Assembly: GCA_043228905.1 (NCBI GenBank)
Contig: JBHGNT010000002.1
Span: 8,618,001-8,682,000 of the forward strand
Direction: 5' to 3'
Length of the DNA: 64,000 nucleotides
Origin: Azolla caroliniana
Taxonomy: Eukaryota > Polypodiophyta
Part shown: positions 32,680-41,712 of the stretch, piece after piece
Layout of the letters: each line of letters opens with the position of its first letter
Position numbering within the stretch: the stretch's first letter is position 1
Made by a program: the position numbers and the translations under genes
The notes under the pieces: model-generated
Databases searched by the model: none
What the model was told of the DNA's origin: nothing
The model's input: only the letters and a program-made list of their open reading frames with translations

Positions 32680-33980
32680 GTCGGGACGAAAGAGCAACGA
32701 AACCGGATAATGTCCGAGTTCCACGAATCCGATTGGGCTGGACATCGAGGAACATGGGCAACTTTTGTGAAAATCAAGCAAAGATATTGGTGGAAGAACA
32801 TGTATAAAGATGTCGCGGAGTTCACAGAAAGCTGCGAGAAATGTCAAGTCTACTCCGGGGTCCGACACCGAGATGAGCTGCATCCGACATTCTCACCGAC
32901 AATCAACTTCAAGTGGATGGTCGACATTGTAGCTATGCCGACCGGGATTGGACAAAAGAAATACTTGGTGTTAGCTCGAGAAGATCTCACAAACCAAGTT
33001 GAAGGTCGGGCGCTTCGGAGGAAAACGTGTGCCGCGGTGTGCCAATTTCTTTTGGAAGAAGTGTTTTGTAGGTACGGCTGCGTAGGACAAGTGATTGCGG
33101 ACCGGGGAGAACTCGACTCGGACAAAGCTAGGGGATTCTTCGCCAAACATGGAGTTCGGTTAACGTTGACAACGGCCTACAATCCGGAGGCCAACGGGAA
33201 GATCGAACGAGGACATAGTCCGATCGTGAAAGCACTTGCGAAGGCATGCGACGGAAGGGTGAAGGATTGGCCACAAATGCTTCCGTATGCACTATGGGCG
33301 GATCGGACGACGCATAGCTCCGTGACCGGTTACATGCCGGCAGAACTCATGACCGGACAAGCACCGGTAATGCCAACGGAAACCGCAATCGCGACATGGA
33401 CAATACTACCGTGGAAGGAAGAGATGAGCCGGGAAGAACTACTAGCGGTCCGGATACGACAACTGGAGGGAAGACCGAAAGATGTAGCGGAAGCGTCACG
33501 CCGACAACAAGAAGCACGGTTCCGGAACAAAAGCCGGTTCGACACAAAGCACCGACTACGACCGAGGAGGATTGAAGAAGGAGATTGGGTGATCGTCTAT
33601 GATAGTAGCTTGGACCATCAACATACAACGATGCGGAAATTCGCGAAAAGGTGGTTCGGGCCGTACGAGGTTCGGAAGGTCTTCGACAACGGGACGTACC
33701 GACTGTCCGAGTTGGATGGAACAATACTACGAGTGCCTATAGCCGGGAAACGGGTGAAGATTTTCAAGAAGCGGACCGACGACAAACCTTATGTGATCCA
33801 AGTCGAGGCCAACAACGAGGAGCAATCGGACGAAGACCACAATGATGCGGGAAGCGAAGAAAGTGGATTACAACTCATAGTCGACATAAGGGGAGAATCG
33901 GAGGAACCTTCGGATGAAGACAGATATGAAGAATCAAGAACTTCGGCACATACCGGAGGATGTGCGGGTTTGGAGGGGGC
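32680..33980 (+). CDS. Gypsy 2 integrase (pol continued)
   Basis: Continues the pol frame after the copia insertion. The zinc-binding start is HESDWAGHRGTW...CEKCQ (about 32720-32850). The catalytic core carries Asp in MVDIVAMPTG (about 32920), Asp in IADRGELDS (about 33090-33115) and Glu in NPEANGKIERGH (about 33182-33215). The C-terminal region has GDWVIVYD and KRWFGPYEVRKVFDNGTYRL, the usual SH3-like fold, then an acidic tail rich in SDED. A purine-rich TTTGGAGGGGGCGAG borders the LTR at 33984. Confidence 0.88.
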
Positions 33981-33983
33981 GAG

Positions 33984-34814
33984 TGTCGTAGTGTAGGTTG
34001 CACACTATGTGGAAATTATATTTTTGTCCCTCCGGATAGAGAATGGAGTGCTCGGTGAGAACCGGAAGAAAACGGCATACCGGCAAGGAGGAAAACGGCA
34101 TACCGGCAAGGAGGAAAACGGCATACCGGCAAGGAAGAAAACGGCATACCGGCAAGGAAGAGCCGGATAAAGAGACATAAATGTAAAAAAAAGAAGGAAA
34201 TACTCACTACTGCGCAGGGCGTGATTCGAACTCTGCACCTCCACGTTGACAAACCCCAACCTTACCATTACATTAACTTATCTTAAGTGTTTTAAATATA
34301 GATTTAATACGTATAAGACCTTTATTTATGCATACCTTTATTAAAAGGTAAATTGTGTATTTTTTAATATATGAAAAAGAAAAACATGAGACACTAAAAA
34401 TAACTCATGCACATCTAGCGTGCATGAGCCCTATACTTAGGAAATAAAAAAGCATCACATGCACATTTAGTGGACATGAACTCTTTTTGTAAAAAAAAAA
34501 GCATGAAGCCATGCTTAGCTCTTCTTTCCTTATATAAGGAGGAGAGAAATATGTAAAGGGTTGTTGATTATTTGGATTAAGTATTAATCAATACAAAATT
34601 TATTCGTGGGATTCACGATTTATACATCTACTTCTCTCTTAACACCCTAAGTACCAATTAATATAGTATACTCGTGTGATTCACGAGTTTCTTATCTTTC
34701 TCTTTGCTATTTACTCATAATTAATCTCTATCTCACGAACTTCTTTCTCCTAGTCCAAGACCTCTGTGGTTCCCACCCGACTCACGCAACGATCCGGAGC
34801 TGAAAGGCACGACA
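33984..34814 (+). mobile_element. Gypsy 2 3' LTR
   Basis: 831 bp. It has one fewer 15-bp repeat unit near its start than the 5' LTR. Tandem GGCATACCGGCAAGGA-type units lie at 34070-34160, an antisense tRNA-like box at about 34220-34240, and TATATAAGG at about 34533. Confidence 0.93.
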
Positions 34815-34818
34815 ACGT

Positions 34819-37142
34819 CCCTTGGAAATTAGGGAGCCGCACTCCGTCCATGTGCAAAACCTGAAAAGCAAAATGAAAATCAATCCTCACGCTACTGTGG
34901 TGCCATTTTTGGTAATGGTTGATCAAGAACAATGCCCAACAGTAGCAGATTTCAAGTATAGCTCTGCAGACGATTACACATACTATGTAATCGGAGGATC
35001 ACATTCGGCCGAAGCTCGACGACAGCTTGTCAAAGAATATCCTCTCACGCCGTTCTTCAAATACGCCGAATGTAAGGTATATGCAGGACTAACTCACGAG
35101 GAGGCGAAGCTGCTCGCATGGGACCATAACAATGACAATGATTATAGGCAAAAGATGTCATGTATAGAGAGGATAAGATTTTTTCATCATGAATACCTCG
35201 ATGCCTTGAATCGTTTTGGTCCAAGATTGTGGCCTGGATTGCGACGTCAGTGTTTATTGGAAGTAGGGATTGCAGTGGATGAGAGTACCAAATCCGAAGG
35301 TCTCCGAAAATATGATTCTTGGTTTCAACTAGCTTTTCGGACCGGAGAGGTGTGGGATGTCCAAGACAAAATATTCTCTATGTGGGAGCGGAAAGAAGTC
35401 AAGGGGCAAAGATAAAAAAAGGGAAGAATTGATCCACAAGTTGAGATGAAATCAAAGACCCCTTGGAGATCATTACAAGGTATCAAAGATGATAGATTGT
35501 TAATATCCGTGCTATCTCGAGTGGTCGCCAAGGAATTTAGTTTGGACGAGATGGTAACAGACTTGCAAAAGTAAGTGTTTATAGTATACCTTTTCATGAA
35601 AGTCTTCAATTATTTTGAATATCTTATTTCTAATTTCATATTGATTGTGCAGTCACAAGGTATACATGAAGATTCAGGAGTTGATGATGCAAAAACTGAG
35701 TTTACCGACATGGGAAGAAGTTGAACAAGCCTGCCCGATAACTTCTTCCTACAAGGCATTGGAGGAATATTTTATTGTATTTAGAGAATGAGTATGTGTC
35801 TTTTGAATGTTGATATGTTAGAAAGTAATGTTCCCTGCTAACAACAATGACACTTGCAGAAACCATCAAAATCGAAAAAGAACAATGACAATAATGACGG
35901 TATTCCAGCGGCCTTCATCACGCACTTAGAACGTGCGAAATATGAGAAGAGAATGACCAAAGGGAAGGAAATGGAACTGCCCGAGGATTCGGAGACTGTA
36001 AAGAGTTTTTTGCATAGGTCCGATCCTTTCAAACAGCTTCATTATAGTGTTTTCAATGGCGAAGTATCCCAGATGCTCGAACTGTTACCGAGAAGGCACT
36101 ACACTTTGCTGATAGCTGACATACCATATGGTTTCCGTATTGCGGGATCAACATATGATGATGTGCCTTTCAAGTACCCTCAGATCGAGAAAATGGTAAA
36201 GGATTTCGCAGAACTGACATTGGCCCCCTTGTGGAGGATAGTCATATTTCATAGCATGGGGCAATCACTGTCAGTCACAACAGCTTTGAAGTCCCGTTGT
36301 CATTCCACTGAACACATGCATTGGTGCGTTATAGTTCGCTTTTACTCATTACAGTACTTCTTATTATATGTACACATTTACACCTCTAATACTTGATTTT
36401 CTTTCTCTATAGGATCAAAACAAATATTACACGTAGCCCTGGCGATCGAATGGTTAGTGCGGTTGAACATTTTTGTGTGGGCTACTATGATTCAATTACA
36501 AAGAAGAAGGCTAGAGCACATGTCAATGAGCGTAACGTGGTTAACTACATCATGTGCCCAGCTGTAACCAAAAAATTAAGACGTGTGTCAGGGGATAAAA
36601 GTATGGTGAACCCTTATCAAAAACCTCAAAGATTGATCAACCGCCTCATAGAGCTCTTCTCGAATCTAGATGATTGGGTCCTAGACTTGGTCTCTGGCAC
36701 AGGTATAATATATATATTTAATTTCAATCCTGTCAATCAAGTTTAAGACGTTACTTCTTATATATACTTGTTTGTGTTCATGCGACCATTAGGTACAACG
36801 ACAACTTGTGCATTGAAGATGTTTAGAAACTGTGTTGCATTGGAGAAGGACCCTGCTCAAGTTAACTTCATCAAAATGAGGATCACAGGAATTTGGGACT
36901 GTCCAGATCAGGATCAAGAAGTCGGAGCAAAACACATCAACGAGACAGAGATGTTCCAGATGACTTCACGAGATCCAATGGAACCAATTGATGAAGAAGC
37001 AGGGGAGCTGGTGGACCTGGAAGATGTAGCACAGTTTGACCATACATCAGATTCGGGAGAGCTTGGAGATGACACGAATGAACACAGTCTAGAACAATCA
37101 ACGCCAGAGGAGCCTGCTCTGCCTGATTTGCTTATAGATTGA
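34819..37142 (+). pseudogene. ParB-DNA methyltransferase gene, 3' part (exons 2b to 6)
   Basis: Resumes in frame after the insertion. Exons: 2b 34819-35570, 3 35653-35791 (or to 35776), 4 35860-36323, 5 36413-36702, 6 36793-37142, all with GT-AG introns of 68-91 bp (intron 3 is 83 bp with the longer-intron choice). The total coding length is a multiple of three (about 950 aa). The ParB-like domain ends with YYVIGGSHSAEARRQL (about residue 345-360), matching the GxxRxxA-type turn of ParB. A helical middle follows. Exon 4 holds LLIADIPYGF (about 667-676), the motif IV counterpart of (D/N)PPY. Exons 5-6 join to DWVLDLVSGTGTTTTCALK and NCVALEKDPAQVNFIKMRI (about 825-865), motif I and its acidic strand. 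The motif order IV then I is that of beta-type N6-adenine/N4-cytosine DNA methyltransferases. The tail is acidic. In-frame stops: TAA 35413-35415, and TGA 35789-35791 if the GTATGT donor is used. Confidence 0.8.
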
Positions 37143-37872
37143 TGTAGATGGCGTAATGTAAAAATTGAGGATTTTGAGGCATAATGTTCACCATCACTTC
37201 ATATTATATTTGTATATGAGAACATCTGTAATTGTTTATCGTTTAATTAAATTCACCTGTTCATAATTTCCCTTTTTAATCATTATTGGAACCGTTGTTT
37301 GTATTTACATATAATTGGTCACCATGCTCTTCTTCAGTTTGAGATATTAACATGATATTGTAATTTCTCATTTCCGTTAGCATGACTGTATATGAAAAGG
37401 CGAATTTTTTTGATAATAAGAGGTTTTTAGTTACCTACGGTTCAAGTCTACTGGTTCCACATAGTATAAATGAATGTCGTACGTAATTGTTACTCTTACC
37501 AATTACATTGTCATGAACTATATGACATTATACAATGAAACTATCGATATACCCGTCCAACAAGTGGGGTACTACTTTATTCCTAAACCCAAAACCACAT
37601 ATTTATAATTACGGTTTATGTAGTTTTACTCTACAATTTGAATATGGATACCAATTTTAGAACTTTATATTGAACCAAGTCTTCAATTGTGCTCCATGAT
37701 ATGCAAATTGACACGAATGTGGACACATAAACAATTTAGTAATTGCTAGGTTTTTTTTGTTCTATATTTAACCATCAAGTCGCAAAAAGGGTACGCATGC
37801 ATCGTATATTTTCGATATCAGGCTAAAATAGGGTACTTTTCTACATCTGGCCAACTATGCCAAAAGAGAATA
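37143..37872. other. Right subterminal region of the DNA transposon
   Basis: AT-rich and non-coding. It includes the methyltransferase 3' UTR (AATAAA-like signals are weak; TTTAATTAAATTC at about 37240) and the right subterminal sequence. No ORF or named repeat is supported. Confidence 0.5.
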
Positions 37873-37905
37873 CGACATATTACCTGTTTCAAATGACCCG
37901 GTGTT
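37873..37905 (-). repeat. Right terminal inverted repeat of the DNA transposon
   Basis: Exact 33-base reverse complement of 17478-17510, ending ...GACCCGGTGTT. It is followed by the target duplicate AAAT at 37906-37909. Confidence 0.92.
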
Positions 37906-37909
37906 AAAT

Positions 37910-38290
37910 ACTAAATGCCCTTAGAGACAAGAACAAAACCGAACATGGCGCACGAACATGAAGAAGACGAGCACATGAGCACACCGCACCACAAAAATGC
38001 CGACCCCAACGAACCACGACCGCTTGAACGGCGAGCACACAGGCTTGCAACGACGAACGGGGATGAAGCAACGCCAAACCAATGAGGCTCGGGCTCACGA
38101 GCATCGTAAACGACCCGAACACGAAGAAGACGAGCACGTGGTGAATGAGGGGATGAAGGGGTATGAGTTGAAGAAAATGGTGAAGATGAAGATGAAGGCT
38201 CTGAAAGAAAAATGACGATAGTCTCCTCCTCCCAAAACGTCCTCCCAAATGACCCCCAATCAACCTCCTTTTATAGGAAAAAAGTGGACG
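37910..38290 (+). other. Flank of the DNA transposon, weak coding potential
   Basis: A 72-codon plus frame at 37997-38215 (MPTPTNHDRLNGEHTGLQRR...) is rich in Glu, Lys and His and ends KMVKMKMKALKEK. I do not recognise it; composition alone could explain it. Confidence 0.25.
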
Positions 38291-38339
38291 GGGGTCGCCA
38301 ATTTTGTCCTCAATGCAAAAGGAATAAAATTCCTTAAAT

Positions 38340-38425
38340 CACGCTGTATTGTAAGACCAAATTTGAACCATGCACCTTTGGCTAGGAGTCAATGTGACTA
38401 ACCACTAGTCTATTAACTCTCCCTT
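38340..38425 (-). repeat. tRNA-like (possible SINE) sequence
   Basis: On the minus strand TAGTGGTTAGTC (A-box-like) is followed about 30 bases later by GGTTCAAATTT (B-box-like). No full cloverleaf is evident, so a tRNA-derived SINE remnant fits better than a tRNA gene. Confidence 0.4.
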
Positions 38426-40235
38426 ATATAATATGTAATTTTATATCTAGAAATTCATAGCCTATCTCCTCTCTACTTTTCATCTCCCCTCTATCTTACT
38501 TTTCATCTCTCCTCTCTCTTACTTTTTATACGAGTTTCTATACCTCCTTTGCACCTTTCCTTTTTCCTTTTCTTTTCCATGTGCACAATTAATTGACTTT
38601 GTGTGCACACACATTGCACATGCACATTTTGACCCCATTTCGCCAGTTTTTCCCACACTTGAGCACGCCACATCACGACACTATCTCCTCGACCCGGGCA
38701 CCTCAGCGTGCTATCTCCCTTTGTTGCGCATTAACCTTCCAAAGGCTCCACCCGTACATCAACGTCGACCTCCTTCGAATATGTGCTCGTTCCTAGGTCC
38801 TTAAGTGACCACATTACACACTTCTCGTTTCACCCTTGCCCGTGGTGTTCTCTCACGGTAGAGTGCGCCACCATCCCGACATCTGTGTACTGTTCTCCGC
38901 TTCAGTGTCCTCCATCGCCTCCATCATCATTGTCTTGTTGTCCCGATGAACACCTCTCGAATTTGCTCAGGCCCACTCGGCCCTCGTAGCTCACCGTGGT
39001 GCTCCGGTCACCTCCTTCGGAACTCTTGTCCACTTCGGCCTATGACTCCCCGCCGCCACCCTCCGTCTCTTCAGTCTTACGTTGATTCGCAACCGCCGAA
39101 GTCTCAAAAATAAGTGTGGAGGGTTCCTCTTGTTTTCGGTCTTTCGAGTCATAGCCATTGTGCTCCCTTGGCCTTCTTCTTGTGGTCATCGGCTTCAACT
39201 AGGGGTTGTGGCTCGTTCGCCTCGATCTCCGATTAGGCCGGCTTAGCCCTTGTTCGGATTGGTTTCAGCCAATCGGTTCTTAGCTCCATTGGCCTTCGTC
39301 TGCATTCTCATTCAGCCGATCGGTTTTGACCGAGTTGGCCTCCTTTCGGGTCCGATTCGGCTGATCGGTTTCGATTGAGTCGGCCCCCTTCCGGGTCGGG
39401 CTTGGCCGTTCAATTTTGACTGGCCAAGTTGGGCTCAGTTGATCAGCTCCCGTTCGGTTCTTCTTCCATTGGATCTTCTTCCATCCGAGTTGGATTACTG
39501 GCTGGATTGTCTTCTGGTCGGTTTGGTTGCCAACTCTTCCTTCCTTGCCGCTTCCTGCCTCTCCATTGAACTCTACTGAGACTTTCCTTTGGCCTCCTCG
39601 TCAGCCACCTCCTCTCATGTTGGCACTCGGGCACAACTACCGAAGTCTCCAGAACTAGTGTTGAGGGATCTCGTCTTTGTCTGCTATGAATCACCTCATT
39701 ATCCTTGTCATTGTCTCAGTCCTCCGCTTTCTTGCCACCACCTTTTGTCTCTCCGGTCTCACGTTGGCACACGGGCACAACCGCCAAAGTCTCTAGAACT
39801 AGTGTGGAGAAATCTTCGGCACCATCGATCACCGACAACTTGTCCATAGCTACCTCAGATTGGATGCCATTGTCCATGGCTATCTCTTCCCCTCCATAGG
39901 CTTTTCTGTCCTCGATCATACAAGCTTCAATTATGCTTGCATCTCCTTTGCTCGATGTTTCGGTCCACTATCCCCCGAAACATTTGTCCACTTTCGAAGT
40001 GGCCTCGGTCGCTCTATAGTTTCCAACCCCATCCTTGGTTGTCACTTCTCTGCAAGATGAGAGGGTGGCTTGCTCCACACCCTCTCCTGTGGTACTATGG
40101 TACCATCCTTCGGCCTCCGTATTGGCCCCGTCTTTCGTGCTTAGGGATGCGTCTCCTCCCTTGTCCTCTGGTCCTCTCAAGCCCGAGTCCATGGTAGACC
40201 CTTCTTCGGCTTCGACCTGAAGAGAATGAGCTCGG
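38426..40235. repeat. Diverged repeats, probable leader of a copia-related element
   Basis: Contains three or four diverged copies of a block with CACGTTGG...GGGCACAACCGCC...AAGTCTC...AACTAGTGT (about 39070, 39610 and 39755) and shorter repeats of CAGCCGATCGGTTTTGAC (about 39265-39420). The minus-strand frame 39968-40273 (MDSGLRGPEDKGGDASLSTKD...) is acidic and unrecognised. Its position beside the primer-site-like sequence at about 40241-40258 suggests the 5' leader of a minus-strand element that uses the LTR at 40260-40768. Confidence 0.35.
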
Positions 40236-40259
40236 CCACAACCAAGTTTCAAATACCAA

Positions 40260-40768
40260 TGGAAGATTAACAAGAATATGAATCAATGCACTTACACAAT
40301 CAAATGAGATGACACCAGATATTTACATGGAAAACCTCTAGAGGCAAAAACCACGGGAGTTCTCAGACTCTTAACAAGATCACTATGAGAAGAGGTACTA
40401 CAATGTGAGACTCTAAGGCAATGACCTTGAGCTCTGTCTTCGCCAACCAGTGGTTACAACAAAAGCAACTTTTGTGTCTCTCACTCTCTCACTCTCTCAC
40501 ACTCTCTCTCTTTGTACAACAATACGAATGATAACACACATTACAATCATTGCCCTAGTTATATTTATACTTATATAACTTTAGGGCTATTTACAAATAT
40601 GACCTCTATAGTCACATTGGAACATATTTACTAATATGGTCGGCCAGATATCTTCCGGATCCACCCGATCCGGTTTTTGGATACCTTCCATATCCATCCG
40701 GTTTGGTTCCTTCCTTCGACTCATCCAATCTGGCTCGTCCGATTCTCATACGGATCGTTTTCCCAACA
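40260..40768 (-). mobile_element. Copia LTR shared by two internal regions
   Basis: On the minus strand it begins TGTTGGGAAAACG and ends AATCTTCCA. A polypurine-like GAAGGGGGAGTT abuts its start at 40769 (the 3' LTR position for the RNase H to the right). A degenerate tRNA-iMet site TGGTATTTGAAAC abuts its end at about 40246-40258 (the 5' LTR position for sequence to the left). It is the same family as 14868-15383. Confidence 0.7.
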
Positions 40769-41440
40769 AACTCCCCCTTCACTCTAGCATTGGATGTCTC
40801 ATCAATCCGATCCATCTTTAGCGCTCGTCCAACTTGTTGGTTGACAACACCTTGGTTAGCATGTCCAACCTGTTCTCCTTTGTGTGGATCTTCATTAGCG
40901 AAAAATCTTTGTCTTCTACCTTCTCCCGGAGCCAGTGATATCTTCTCTGGATGTGCTTGGTTTGGGAGTGGTAGGCTGTGTTCTTTGCAAGGTGGATGGC
41001 GCTTTGACTGTCGCAGTAGAGCCATAATTCCTCCTGTCGAATCCCTAACTCTCCGATGAAGTCCTTTAGCCAGATTATTTCCTTGCCGGCTTCAACAACC
41101 CCGCTTCTATTGTCGACAATGCCACCGATTTTTGCAGTCTTGATTGCCGTGATACCGCCCCCCCTGCATAGGTCATGATATATCCGGACGTGGACCGGCT
41201 GGTATCTACATCAGCCGATATATTTGAATTGGTGAATACTTCAAGTTGGGGTTTACCTAAGCCGAATCAGAGGCACAAGCTCGAGGTGCCTTTTAGGTAC
41301 CGGAGTATCCACTTGATGGCTGCCTAGTGGTCCTTTCCTGGATTGCTCATGAACCGACTGTCCACTCCGACTGCGTATAGGATATTTGGTTGTGTACACA
41401 CCATTGCATACATGAGGCTTCCAACTATAGAGGCATACAA
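40769..41440 (-). pseudogene. Copia RNase H and RT-tail remnant
   Basis: Minus-strand fragments read VGVDSRFMSNPGK, KWILRYLKGTSSLCL, EIIWLKDFIGELGIRQEELWLYCDSQSAIHLAKNTAYHSQTKHI and ENRLDMLTK, the typical C-terminal part of copia polyproteins. They are broken by stops and frameshifts. It differs in family from the copia elements at 27219 and 46715. Confidence 0.8.
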
Positions 41441-41712
41441 TATGTGCACATGGTTTTCTATGGTTGTTTCATCTATAATTCGTATATAAAAAGGAAATAC
41501 ATAAAATCTACACTATATGATAGTTGTCCTAATGGTAAGGCAATCATCTTGTATCTTAGAGGTGCAAGGTTCAAACCTTGCTTGCACCCCTCTATATGAA
41601 CTCAAGTGCCACTAGGCCTTAGGTTTATTTGCTAAGTGCATGTGCAATGTTGCACATCCTTGGTTTATTCGTCTCACTCGGTTTAACACAGTAGCCGAAA
41701 ATCATCACGACA
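41441..41712 (-). mobile_element. Family-X LTR fragment containing a tRNA-like sequence
   Basis: On the minus strand it starts TGTCGTGATGATTTTCGGC at 41712 and matches the starts at 13957 and 15864 for about 80 bp. It also contains a plus-strand tRNA-like stretch (41521-41588). Confidence 0.5.
41521..41588 (+). repeat. tRNA-like sequence (probable SINE head)
   Basis: TAGTTGTCCTAATGGTAAGGC gives an A box and D-arm-like segment; GCAAGGTTCAAACCTTGC gives a perfect T-arm with B box. The acceptor ends do not pair well, so a functional tRNA is doubtful. Confidence 0.5.

Larger units (their letters stand above)
22005..34814 (+). mobile_element. Ty3/gypsy element inserted in the methyltransferase gene (gypsy 2)
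   Basis: Two LTRs (22005-22850 and 33984-34814) start TGTCGTAGTG and end GGCACGACA, and flank gag-protease, RT-RNase H and integrase. The target duplication is ACGT (22001-22004 and 34815-34818), and removing element plus one copy restores the host reading frame. The LTRs differ by one 15-bp repeat unit and only a handful of base changes, so the insertion is recent. RT wording such as LRFIQDLQPVNKVTIRNSG and PFLDDIPMKG resembles fungal-type elements and the fungus-like gypsy lineage reported in mosses and lycophytes, more than common seed-plant clades. No chromodomain is recognisable. Confidence 0.93.
17478..37905. mobile_element. DNA transposon carrying a DUF7869-type gene and a ParB-DNA methyltransferase gene
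   Basis: Bounded by 33-bp perfect terminal inverted repeats (17478-17510 and 37873-37905) flanked by the direct repeat AAAT (17474-17477 and 37906-37909). The native element is about 7.6 kb; the other 12.8 kb is the nested retroelement pair at 22005-34818. Two divergent genes fill the native part: a DUF7869-type gene (17805-20477, minus) and a six-exon ParB-methyltransferase gene (20775-37142, plus), about 300 bp apart. Both genes lie wholly between the repeats, which supports one mobile unit instead of two chance neighbours. The ends do not match the termini of superfamilies I can name with confidence; the 4-bp duplication is compatible with several. Confidence 0.85.

Noticed and set aside
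41521-41588. A functional tRNA gene
   Set aside because: A and B boxes and a T-arm are present but the acceptor ends do not pair and the sequence lies inside repeated DNA; kept as tRNA-like repeat only.
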